Shown in pieces: positions 51,814 to 59,541 of a DNA stretch of 64,000 bases. Every line of letters begins with the position of its first letter. The stretch's first letter is position 1. Source of the stretch: Sphingomonas_R arantia (GTDB taxonomy: Bacteria > Pseudomonadota > Alphaproteobacteria > Sphingomonadales > Sphingomonadaceae). The stretch spans positions 62,001-126,000 of the forward strand of contig NZ_JBHUGS010000001.1 in NCBI RefSeq assembly GCF_042682045.1, read 5' to 3'. The notes under the pieces were generated by a model. The model did no database searches and was not told the DNA's origin. It saw nothing but the letters and a program-made list of their open reading frames with translations. Made by a program: the position numbers and the translations under genes.

Positions 51814-51829
51814 GCTCAGCAACCCGAAC

Positions 51830-52849
51830 CTACCCCCGCCGCCGCGCCTGCCTTCCAATCGCAAACAGCTCTTCCCCCAACCCGGCACCCCCCGCGGACC
51901 GCGAGGACTTCGCATCGCGCTCAGCCGCCGCCAGCCGTTCCAGCGCGCGCGCCAGCGCCGGCGGGCTCCAGCGCGTCACCTGACGCTCCACGATCCCGCG
52001 TTCCTTGAAGAACACCGCCTTGCCGGACCCCGCCATCGCCTGCGCGACACTCGCGCCGGCCGCCACCTCCGCCCGGATCGCGGACAGCAGCAGCACCCGC
52101 CGCACCAGCGCGCGCAGCACGGGGATCGCCTCGCCCGCCGCATCGATCCGGGTTAGCGCCGCGTCGAGCGCCGCCAGATCTCCGTCGAACGTCGCATTGA
52201 CCAGAGCGCCGACATCGCCCTCCTCGGCGTCGGCGGACAATGCAGCAAACCCCGCTGCATCCAGCTCCACCGGCCGATCCGGGGCCGCATCCAGGTACAG
52301 CGCGAACTTGTCGATCTCCTGCGCCAGCAGTGCGCGGTCTCCGCCACTCGCCGCCGCCATACGCTGCGCGATGTCCGGGCTCATCCGCACGCCGCGCGCC
52401 TGCCCCATGCCGAGCGCGATGCGGTCCGCCTCCGCCCCCTCGGGCAAATATGAAATGCACGCCATCACATCGAGCCGCGCCGTCGCCAGCTTCACCAGCT
52501 TGGCATCCTTGCGCAGCGCGCCGGCCACCACAATCACCGGATTGCCCGCCCCCGGCGCCTCCATCAGAGCCTCGGCCGCCTCGATCATGTCGTCGCCCGC
52601 CGGCTCGACGCGGATGTAGCGCTTGTCCCCGAACAGCGACATCGCCATCGCCTCGTCCGACAGCCGCGCGGGATCCGCCTTCAGCCCCGGACCGGTCAGG
52701 TCGATCCGCTCGGCCCCCGCCATCGCCTTGCCCAGCCGCGCCGCCAGCTCACGCGATCCCGACTCGTCCGGTCCGTAGAGCAGGAACATGCGGACCGCGG
52801 GGTCCGGCTTGTCCAGCGCCCGCTCCATCTGGGGGCGCTTCAAAATCAC
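51830..52849 (-). CDS. holA: DNA polymerase III subunit delta
   Basis: A 339-residue clamp-loader wrench subunit that opens the beta clamp. It opens VILKRPQMERALDKPDPAVRMFLLYGPDESGS; the AAA+-like domain lacks a functional Walker A, as in delta. GTG 52849 is chosen because it overlaps the lptE stop (GTGA); the longer frame upstream is a shadow of lptE. Convergent with parB across 406 bases of repeats. Confidence 0.92.
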   Translation of the reverse strand: MILKRPQMERALDKPDPAVRMFLLYGPDESGSRELAARLGKAMAGAERIDLTGPGLKADPARLSDEAMAMSLFGDKRYIRVEPAGDDMIEAAEALMEAPGAGNPVIVVAGALRKDAKLVKLATARLDVMACISYLPEGAEADRIALGMGQARGVRMSPDIAQRMAAASGGDRALLAQEIDKFALYLDAAPDRPVELDAAGFAALSADAEEGDVGALVNATFDGDLAALDAALTRIDAAGEAIPVLRALVRRVLLLSAIRAEVAAGASVAQAMAGSGKAVFFKERGIVERQVTRWSPPALARALERLAAAERDAKSSRSAGGAGLGEELFAIGRQARRRG

Positions 52850-53340
52850 TTGGGCGGTGCCGTCCGCTGCGCATAGAGCGCGAGGCGCGCGACGATCTGG
52901 TCGGCGATATCGCCCGACAGCCGCTCCAGCGCGGTCTCCTCCGCCGCGATCAGCGCATATTCCGAACTCACCACGTCGATGCCCGCATCCGAACTGGCGG
53001 TCGCGTCGAGCAGCACGGTGCCTGCCGTCGCATCGACCAGCCGGTAGCGCGCGCGCAGAGTCCGGCGCTCGCGCGTCACGGCCTGGTCGGTGCGGATACC
53101 GAAGCCGGTGATCTGGTCGTCCAGCTCGACCTCGACCCGCGTCTTGGCACCCGCGCCGCCGGTCAGCCGGGTCGCCAGCGCGCCCTGCATGAAATAGCCC
53201 GCCTTGCCCGGGATCGGCGCGACCGACACATCGGCCAGCGCCGTCGCCACCGGACCGCTCCCGCCACCGGCATAGACCGGTCGCAGCCCGCAACCCGACA
53301 GCGCGGCCAGCATCATCAGGGGAGGGAGGAGGCGCCTCAT
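52846..53340 (-). CDS. lptE: LPS assembly lipoprotein LptE
   Basis: A 164-residue outer-membrane lipoprotein that plugs LptD for lipopolysaccharide insertion. Signal peptide with lipobox LAALSGC (Cys17), then GLRPVYAGG, the usual opening of alphaproteobacterial LptE. It overlaps leuS (ATGA) and holA. The gene order leuS-lptE-holA is widely conserved. Confidence 0.92.
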   Translation of the reverse strand: MRRLLPPLMMLAALSGCGLRPVYAGGGSGPVATALADVSVAPIPGKAGYFMQGALATRLTGGAGAKTRVEVELDDQITGFGIRTDQAVTRERRTLRARYRLVDATAGTVLLDATASSDAGIDVVSSEYALIAAEETALERLSGDIADQIVARLALYAQRTAPPK

Positions 53341-55952
53341 GCGACGATATTCACGAGGCGGCCGGGCACCACCACGATCTTGCGCGGGGTCGCGCCGTCC
53401 AGCACGCGGATTACCTTCTCGGATGCCATCGCCATCGCCTCCAGCGCGCCCTTATCCGCGTCCTTCGCGGCCGTCAGCGTATCGCGCAGCTTGCCGTTCA
53501 CCTGTACCGCGATCGTCACCTGATCGTCGACCAGCATCGCCGGGTCGACCGCCGGCCACGCCGCATCGGCGACCAGCCCGTCGCGACCCAGCCGCGCCCA
53601 CGCTTCCTCCGCCAGATGCGGCACCATCGGCGCGACGAGCAGGATCAGCGTCTCCGCCGCCCGCGCCCGGTCCGGGCCGACAGGGGCCTTCTCCAGCGCC
53701 GCGACGAAACTGAACAGCTTGGCCACCGCCTTGTTGAACTGCAGCGCGTCGATATCGTCCGCGATGCCCTGGATCGTGCGATGCCGCAGCCGCTCGAGCT
53801 CCGGCGCAACCCCGTCACCCGCCGCACCCGGCTCGGTCAGCCGCCAGACGCGCTGCACCAGCCGCCACGCGCCCTCGATCCCCGCCTCGCTCCACGGCAG
53901 GTCGCGCTCCGGCGGACTGTCCGACAGCATGAACCACCGCACCGCATCCGCGCCATATTGGTCGACGATCGGCCCCGGATCGATCGTGTTCTTCTTCGAC
54001 TTCGACATCTTTTCGACGCGCCCGACCGTTACGGCTAGGCCCGTCGCCGTCTCGAACACCCCCTCGTCGCGCCGTTCGATATCGTCGGGCGACAGCCATT
54101 TCGGCACGGTCAGCATTTCGCCCGTTTCGGTCCGTTCCTCGACCGTGCGCGAATACGTCTCGTGCGTCACCATCCCCTGCGTGAACAGCCCGGCGAACGG
54201 CTCCGCCACGTCCAGCCGCCCGATCCGGTTCAGCGCGCGCGTCCAGAACCGCGCATAGAGCAGGTGCAGGATCGCATGCTCGACCCCGCCGATATACTGC
54301 CCCACGGGCAGCCACTGCTCTGCCACCGCCTTGTCGAACGGCTTGTCGTCCGGCTGGCTGGCGAAGCGGATGAAGTACCACGACGAATCGACGAACGTGT
54401 CGAGCGTATCGGTCTCGCGCCGCGCCGGCTCGCCGCACGCCGGGCAATCGACATGCTTCCACGTCGGATGGCGGTCGAGCGGGTTGCCCGGCACGTCGAA
54501 CGTCACATCCTCCGGCAACACCACCGGCAGCTGCTCGGTCGGCACCGGCACCACGCCGCACGCGTCGCAATGCACGATCGGGATCGGCGTGCCCCAGTAA
54601 CGCTGCCGCGACACGCCCCAGTCGCGCAGCCGCCACACGGTGGTGCCTTCGCCCCAGCCGCCGGCCTCCGCCCGCGCGATGACCTCCGCCTTCCCGGCCT
54701 CCACGCTCATTCCGTCCAGGAACCGCGACTGCACCAGCACACCCGGCGCACTGTCCGCCTCGTCCCCGACCGGCGCATCCGCCAGATCGGCGCTGGCCGC
54801 CACGACGCGCGTCACGGGCAGCTGATATTTCCGCGCGAAATCCAGGTCGCGCTGGTCGTGCGCCGGCACACCGAACACCGCGCCCGTGCCATAGTCCATC
54901 AACACGAAATTCGCGACGAACAGCGGCAGCGTCCAGTCCGGATCGAACGGATGCACCACGCGCAGGCCGGTATCAAAGCCCAGCTTCTCCGCCGTCTCGA
55001 CCTCGGCCGCCGCGGTCCCGGTCCGCTTGCACGCCGCGATGAAGTCGACCAGCGCCGGGTCGTTCGCGGCCAATGCCTGCGCGATCGGGTGATCCGCCGC
55101 GATCGCCGCGAAACTCGCGCCGAAGATCGTGTCCGGCCGCGTCGTGAAGACTTCCAGGGTCTCATGCCCCGGCAGCGGATCGCTGATATCGAACCGGAAC
55201 TTCAGCCCGCGGCTCTTGCCGATCCAGTTCTCCTGCATCGTCCGCACCTTGGCGGGCCACTGGTCCAGGTCACCCAACCCGGCAAGCAGGTCGTCCGCGA
55301 AATCGGTGATCCGCAGGAACCACTGGCTCAGCTTGCGCCGTTCCACCAGCGCGCCCGACCGCCATCCGCGCCCGTCGATCACCTGTTCGTTGGCCAGCAC
55401 CGTATGGTCGACCGGGTCCCAGTTCACCGCGCTTTCCTTGCGGTACACCAGCCCATGCTTGAACAGGTCGAGGAACAGCGCCTGTTCCTGCCCGTAATAA
55501 TCCGGCTCGCACGTCGCCAGCTCACGGCTCCAGTCGAGTGCGAAGCCCAGCCGCTTCAGCTGCGTCCGCATGTCGGCGATGTTCGCCCGCGTCCACGCGC
55601 CCGGATGGACGCCCTTCTCCATCGCGGCATTTTCCGCGGGCATCCCGAACGCGTCCCACCCCATCGGGTGCAGCACCTCGTGCCCGGTCATCCGGCGATA
55701 GCGCGCCAGCACGTCGCCCATCGTATAGTTGCGGACATGCCCCATGTGGATCCGCCCGGACGGATAGGGGAACATCTCCAGCACATAGCTTTTGGGCTTC
55801 GGGCTGGTGTCGTCTGCTTCGAACGTGCCGCGCTCCGCCCAGGTCGCCTGCCAGCGTGGATCGGCGTCGAGCGCGTTGAACCGCACCGGGGCGGACCCCT
55901 GCGGCCCTCCCGTCGTCTGGCCTTCAATCGTCACGTGCGGATCAGCCGGCAA
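53337..55952 (-). CDS. leuS: Leucine-tRNA ligase
   Basis: An 871-residue class I synthetase charging tRNA-Leu. HIGH-type motif HMGH (69-72) within FPYPSGRIHMGHVRNYTMGD, the CP1 editing domain (about 230-420), and KMSKS near residue 650 (VEKMSKSKKN). The start ATG 55952 overlaps the end of the DUF3576 gene by 11 bases; a start a few codons later (VTIEGQ...) is possible. First large gene of the minus-strand chain. Confidence 0.97.
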   Translation of the reverse strand: MPADPHVTIEGQTTGGPQGSAPVRFNALDADPRWQATWAERGTFEADDTSPKPKSYVLEMFPYPSGRIHMGHVRNYTMGDVLARYRRMTGHEVLHPMGWDAFGMPAENAAMEKGVHPGAWTRANIADMRTQLKRLGFALDWSRELATCEPDYYGQEQALFLDLFKHGLVYRKESAVNWDPVDHTVLANEQVIDGRGWRSGALVERRKLSQWFLRITDFADDLLAGLGDLDQWPAKVRTMQENWIGKSRGLKFRFDISDPLPGHETLEVFTTRPDTIFGASFAAIAADHPIAQALAANDPALVDFIAACKRTGTAAAEVETAEKLGFDTGLRVVHPFDPDWTLPLFVANFVLMDYGTGAVFGVPAHDQRDLDFARKYQLPVTRVVAASADLADAPVGDEADSAPGVLVQSRFLDGMSVEAGKAEVIARAEAGGWGEGTTVWRLRDWGVSRQRYWGTPIPIVHCDACGVVPVPTEQLPVVLPEDVTFDVPGNPLDRHPTWKHVDCPACGEPARRETDTLDTFVDSSWYFIRFASQPDDKPFDKAVAEQWLPVGQYIGGVEHAILHLLYARFWTRALNRIGRLDVAEPFAGLFTQGMVTHETYSRTVEERTETGEMLTVPKWLSPDDIERRDEGVFETATGLAVTVGRVEKMSKSKKNTIDPGPIVDQYGADAVRWFMLSDSPPERDLPWSEAGIEGAWRLVQRVWRLTEPGAAGDGVAPELERLRHRTIQGIADDIDALQFNKAVAKLFSFVAALEKAPVGPDRARAAETLILLVAPMVPHLAEEAWARLGRDGLVADAAWPAVDPAMLVDDQVTIAVQVNGKLRDTLTAAKDADKGALEAMAMASEKVIRVLDGATPRKIVVVPGRLVNIVA

Positions 55953-56376
55953 CGGCGGTACGGCGCAGGTCGCGGGCCTTGGTCAGGATCACCTCTTCCA
56001 GCTTCTGCACGGTGGCGGCCTGCACCGGCGCCTCCGCCCAGCGCCCGCCCTGATACACTTCGCGCGATGCGGCCACGCGCAGCGCATCGGCGCGCAGGTC
56101 CTGGTCGAGGATCGACACCGTCACCTTCATCCGCTCGGACGGCAGCGCCGGGTTCTGGTACCAGTCGGTCACGATCACGCCGCCGTTGGAATCGACCTGA
56201 CCCATCGGCATGAACGACAGCGTGTCGAGCGCGGCGCGCCACAGATAGCTGTTCACGCCGATCGTCGTTACGCGCGACGGTGCCATCGCGGCGGCCAGAC
56301 GGGCCTTGTCTTTGCCGCCGCCGCATGCGGTGAGCGCGACGAGGCCGAGGATGAGCGCGGGGGTGAACAGACGCAT
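55942..56376 (-). CDS. DUF3576 lipoprotein
   Basis: A 144-residue protein with a lipobox (LVALTAC, Cys18) and the DUF3576 core (GVNSYLWRAALDTLSFMP...GGVIVTDWYQNP...ERMKVTVSILDQDLRADALRV). The family sits upstream of leuS-lptE in many alphaproteobacteria, so an envelope role linked to LPS assembly is plausible but unproven. ATG 56376 gives the signal peptide; the frame is open upstream without coding character. Confidence 0.88.
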   Translation of the reverse strand: MRLFTPALILGLVALTACGGGKDKARLAAAMAPSRVTTIGVNSYLWRAALDTLSFMPMGQVDSNGGVIVTDWYQNPALPSERMKVTVSILDQDLRADALRVAASREVYQGGRWAEAPVQAATVQKLEEVILTKARDLRRTAVAG

Positions 56377-56589
56377 GACGGAACCTCGATAGGCAACAGG
56401 GCAGGGCCGTCCGGAGACGACGGGATCGCCCCCGTTATAGAGCCTCGTCCTACGCCCGCAAGCACGCGCCCCTGCGGCCCGCCCGAGCCCCGATTGTGGA
56501 GTTGATGCAACAGGGTTGCCGATATTTGCGAGGCTCGCTGGTGACGGGCAACCGCCATGTGCTAGCGGGGTTTTCAAGGGGTGCAGGGA

Positions 56590-57333
56590 ATGAGGACCAT
56601 GGCGGCGAATCACGCCATTGCTGGGATGACGGGGGCACTGGGTGCGCTCGTCCTGCTTGCGTCCGTCGCCCTTCCGTCGGGCGCCGATGCGGCAACGCAG
56701 CGTCGTCGCATCTCCGGTGCCTCGGGCATCTCGCTTCCGTCGGCCAGCGGCATCGGGTCGTTCACCCCCGCCGCCGCCGATCCGCGCCGCGCCGCATTGG
56801 CCGGCATGTCGGGTCTGAACAGCAGCGGGTTCCGCTTCACGCCGTCCACCACGATCGGCAGCCGCCGTGCCGTGACCGTCGCGGTCCGTGCGCGCGCCGC
56901 CAATGCGCGGATCGAGGCGCAGCGCGCCGGCATCATCACCAACGTCGCCAACCTGTCGCTCGCCCCGTCGGCGTACAGCCTGGGCGCGTCGGTCGGCTGG
57001 AAGAAGTTCGCGCTGTCCGGCGATTTCGCCAAGACCGAGGGCAATCTGCTCCCGATCGACAACGAGGCGATCGACCTGGGCGTCAGCTATACGAACCGCA
57101 AGTGGAGCACCAAGCTGCAGCTTGGTGCGGATCGCGTGACCGGCTCGCGCCCGTCGCTGCTCGGCGCGGACCAGACTTATTCGGTCGACCTCGGCGGCGC
57201 CTACGCGCTCACCCGCAACCTCGATCTGGCCGGCGGCCTGCGTTACAAGACGCAGCGCGAGCGGCTCGACGCGACCGCCGACCAGCGCCGCGACAGCCAG
57301 GCGCTCTATATCGGGACCGCCTTCCGCTTCTGA
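56590..57333 (+). CDS. Exported beta-strand-rich protein, probable outer-membrane protein
   Basis: A 247-residue protein with a signal peptide (residues about 1-35, ending GADAAT). A disordered Ser/Gly/Arg region follows, then a C-terminal half of alternating strands (AYSLGASVGWKKFALSGDFA, LGVSYTNRKWSTKLQLGAD, ALYIGTAFRF) ending in Phe. This is a porin-like terminal pattern. ATG 56590 has AAGGGG 8 bases upstream; a GTG at 56581 is also in frame. No named family recognised. Confidence 0.75.
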   Translation: MRTMAANHAIAGMTGALGALVLLASVALPSGADAATQRRRISGASGISLPSASGIGSFTPAAADPRRAALAGMSGLNSSGFRFTPSTTIGSRRAVTVAVRARAANARIEAQRAGIITNVANLSLAPSAYSLGASVGWKKFALSGDFAKTEGNLLPIDNEAIDLGVSYTNRKWSTKLQLGADRVTGSRPSLLGADQTYSVDLGGAYALTRNLDLAGGLRYKTQRERLDATADQRRDSQALYIGTAFRF

Positions 57334-57360
57334 TCCCGGCTCGGCGCTCTCGCCGAACCC

Positions 57361-57888
57361 TTACAGAAACGCATCGATCCCGGCCCACCCATAAGCCGGC
57401 AACCCCCGTGCTCGCGCCGCATCCATCCCCCCCAGCGCCACGACCGGCACGCGCGACTGCCGCGCCAGCAACCCGAACCGCACCCGCCCCAGGCCCGCGA
57501 CCCCCGCATGCGACCGCGTTGCGAACACCGGCGACAGCAGCACGCAGTCCGCGCCGCGCCGCCACGCCCGCACCAACTCCGCCGCATCATGCGCGCCCAT
57601 CGTCCGGATCCGCGCCGCACCAGCGGCCCCGCCATGTACCCCGTCCGCCCGCCAGCCGCGCGCCTGAACCGGCGTCCCGGCCAGCACCAGCACCAGCCCC
57701 CGCCGCCGCGCGATCCGCCGCACCCGCTCGTACAACGCCCGCCGCCCCGCGACGCCGTAATGGCGAAAGATCACGCCCGCCCCGCGCGGCAGCCGTTCGA
57801 TCGCCGGCCACATCGCCTCGCCCATCCGCGGATCGGTCATCAGCCACAGCGTGGGAAGTGCTGGCGTACGGGCGTGGCGCGTCGGCAT
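57361..57888 (-). CDS. ThiE/TenI-like thiamine phosphate synthase family protein
   Basis: A 175-residue TIM-barrel protein. It keeps DGVHGG (83-88), SPVFATRSHAG (119-129) and VVALGGMDA of the ThiE/TenI family. The usual substrate-binding QLREK is replaced by VIFRHYG and the protein is short. It may be a divergent thiamine phosphate synthase or a TenI-like relative. No other thi gene is nearby. It is divergent from yggS with only 22 bases between starts. Confidence 0.75.
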   Translation of the reverse strand: MPTRHARTPALPTLWLMTDPRMGEAMWPAIERLPRGAGVIFRHYGVAGRRALYERVRRIARRRGLVLVLAGTPVQARGWRADGVHGGAAGAARIRTMGAHDAAELVRAWRRGADCVLLSPVFATRSHAGVAGLGRVRFGLLARQSRVPVVALGGMDAARARGLPAYGWAGIDAFL

Positions 57889-57910
57889 CGGCCCCTGTAT
57901 AGCGCGCGCG

Positions 57911-58579
57911 ATGAACTCCGATACGTCCCCCGCCGCCCGCCTGGCCGACGCCACCACCCGCATCGCGCGCGCCGCCGCGCTGCGCCCCGCGCCGCACCCG
58001 GTCACGCTGATCGCCGTCACCAAGACGCGCAGCGCGGACGAGATCGCCCCGCTGATCGCCGCCGGCCACCGCGCCTATGGCGAGAACCGCGTCCAGGAAG
58101 CCGAATCGAAATGGCCGGCGTTGCGCGAGGGGCAGGACGACATCGCGCTCCACCTCGTCGGCCAACTCCAATCGAACAAGGCCGACGCCGCCGTCGCGCT
58201 GTTCGATGCGATCCACAGCGTCGACCGCCCCTCGCTCGTCACCGCGCTCGCCCGCGCGATGGACAAGGCCGATCGCCGGCCCGACTGCTTCATTCAGGTC
58301 AACATCGGCGCGGAGGAACAGAAGGGCGGCTGTCCGATCGCCGACCTGCCCGCTCTGCTCACCCAGGCGCGCACCGCCGAGCTACCCGTCGCCGGCCTCA
58401 TGGCCGTCCCGCCCGCCTCGGTCGAGGCCGCCCCCTATTTCGCGCTGCTCGCGAAACTCGCCCGCGACCATGGCCTCGCCGGGCTCAGCATGGGCATGTC
58501 GGAGGATTACGAAACCGCCGTCCTGATCGGCGCCACCCATGTCCGCATCGGTACCGCCCTGTTCGGCCCGCCCGCTTAA
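57911..58579 (+). CDS. YggS family PLP-homeostasis protein
   Basis: A 222-residue single-domain PLP-binding barrel (COG0325/PROSC) that buffers pyridoxal phosphate. Lys38 in VTLIAVTKTRS holds PLP; YGENRVQEAESKW, LHLVGQLQSNK and GLSMGMSEDYETAVLIGATHVRIG are family blocks. A TGTATAGC sequence ends 9 bases before ATG 57911. If this is the -10 element, the message would be leaderless. Confidence 0.93.
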   Translation: MNSDTSPAARLADATTRIARAAALRPAPHPVTLIAVTKTRSADEIAPLIAAGHRAYGENRVQEAESKWPALREGQDDIALHLVGQLQSNKADAAVALFDAIHSVDRPSLVTALARAMDKADRRPDCFIQVNIGAEEQKGGCPIADLPALLTQARTAELPVAGLMAVPPASVEAAPYFALLAKLARDHGLAGLSMGMSEDYETAVLIGATHVRIGTALFGPPA

Positions 58580-58616
58580 GATCGCCGCTCACGGCTTGAG
58601 TGTAAGCGAGGCGATC
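58580..58616 (+). terminator. Possible terminator hairpin after yggS
   Basis: GATCGCC (58580-58586) pairs with GGCGATC (58610-58616), extended by GCT/AGC with a two-base bulge. It begins right at the yggS stop. No T-run. Confidence 0.35.
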
Positions 58617-58654
58617 ACTCCTTGCTGGCTGATGGGAGAGTCAGTGTTAGCTCC

Positions 58655-59032
58655 CTATAAATCCCAGCCGAGTTTCGTGCGGTCTGCTCGCACTGCGGAG
58701 ACGCGCCCGTTCTCCCGGCGCTCGAACGCGAGCGTCCATTGGATCGCGAGCGTGAAGACCGACGGCCAGCGAGGTTTCACCACTGCCGCGCAACTGAAAC
58801 CGCCGGAATCCCCGGCCGAGCATGACCCACCCTGGTCGCGCACAACTTGATCAATGCGTGAGACAGTCGGGTTCTGGCCGAGCGCGGCAAGCCATGCCGC
58901 CTCATGGCGGCGGATCGCAAGATCATAGTCGTCGATATTGTTGAAGATGCCATCACGTGATGGCCCCCCGCTGCACCCGCTCAGCGCGAGGCAGGCAATT
59001 GCGGCGGCAAGGGACGACGATCCGGGAGTCAT
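58655..59032 (-). CDS. Small predicted lipoprotein
   Basis: A 125-residue protein with a lipobox (CLALSGC, Cys20), then GGPSRDGIFNN and two further cysteines (GGSCSAGDSGGFSCAAVV) likely to form a disulfide. No family recognised. There is no Shine-Dalgarno before ATG 59032; instead a perfect 9-base hairpin (59033-59056) abuts the start. Confidence 0.7.
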   Translation of the reverse strand: MTPGSSSLAAAIACLALSGCSGGPSRDGIFNNIDDYDLAIRRHEAAWLAALGQNPTVSRIDQVVRDQGGSCSAGDSGGFSCAAVVKPRWPSVFTLAIQWTLAFERRENGRVSAVRADRTKLGWDL

Positions 59033-59056
59033 GTGCGCTTCAGATCAGAAGCGCAC
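59033..59056 (-). promoter_or_regulatory. Hairpin/dyad abutting the lipoprotein start codon
   Basis: GTGCGCTTC (59033-59041) and GAAGCGCAC (59048-59056) are perfect complements around a 6-base loop, immediately 5' of the ATG on the minus strand. It could be an operator or an mRNA structure controlling translation. Confidence 0.45.
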
Positions 59057-59209
59057 GCAGTTTACAACGAGCGGCTCAAGTCGGAGATATTGGTCGCGTG
59101 ACGACACGGCGAGGAGCACGGGGGCAGGGATGTCGTTATGCGCTGAGCCCCCAGGCACCGACAGCAATGGCCATGCTCGGCAATACGCTCGCTGCGAACC
59201 AGGTCCCGT

Positions 59210-59443
59210 TCAGCGCGACGCCGTCTGCGTCGGCGTCGCAACTGCCGCGACCTGCTGCGTGGTGCGACATTCGCTCACTACCACCGGGTAGGACAGGTCG
59301 GTACTGCGCATCAGCGCTCCAGGCGCCGCCGCCCGGCATGCAACGACCGAGCTGTAGCGCGCCGGCTCCACGCGCACCTGCTCGCACCGGCTCTGGCCGT
59401 CGCCACAGCCCATGATCGCCAGCACGTAGAGGATCGGTTCCAT
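59210..59443 (-). CDS. Small cysteine-containing protein
   Basis: A 77-residue protein starting MEPILYVLAIMGCGDGQSRC, with a short hydrophobic N-terminus and four cysteines (GCGDGQSRCEQV, ACRAA, ECRTT). I have seen similar short proteins in sphingomonads but no family name or function is known to me. The N-terminus could be an uncleaved signal. It is followed, downstream on the same strand, by the 58655-59032 lipoprotein. Confidence 0.65.
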   Translation of the reverse strand: MEPILYVLAIMGCGDGQSRCEQVRVEPARYSSVVACRAAAPGALMRSTDLSYPVVVSECRTTQQVAAVATPTQTASR

Positions 59444-59541
59444 CGCATCTGCCCCGTTTGAATGGCGTCGAAACCGGCCCTGCGCTTTCCGGTTCCACGC
59501 CGTCGTTGGTGCCGCGCGCGAAAAGCCCTATCTAAGACGGA

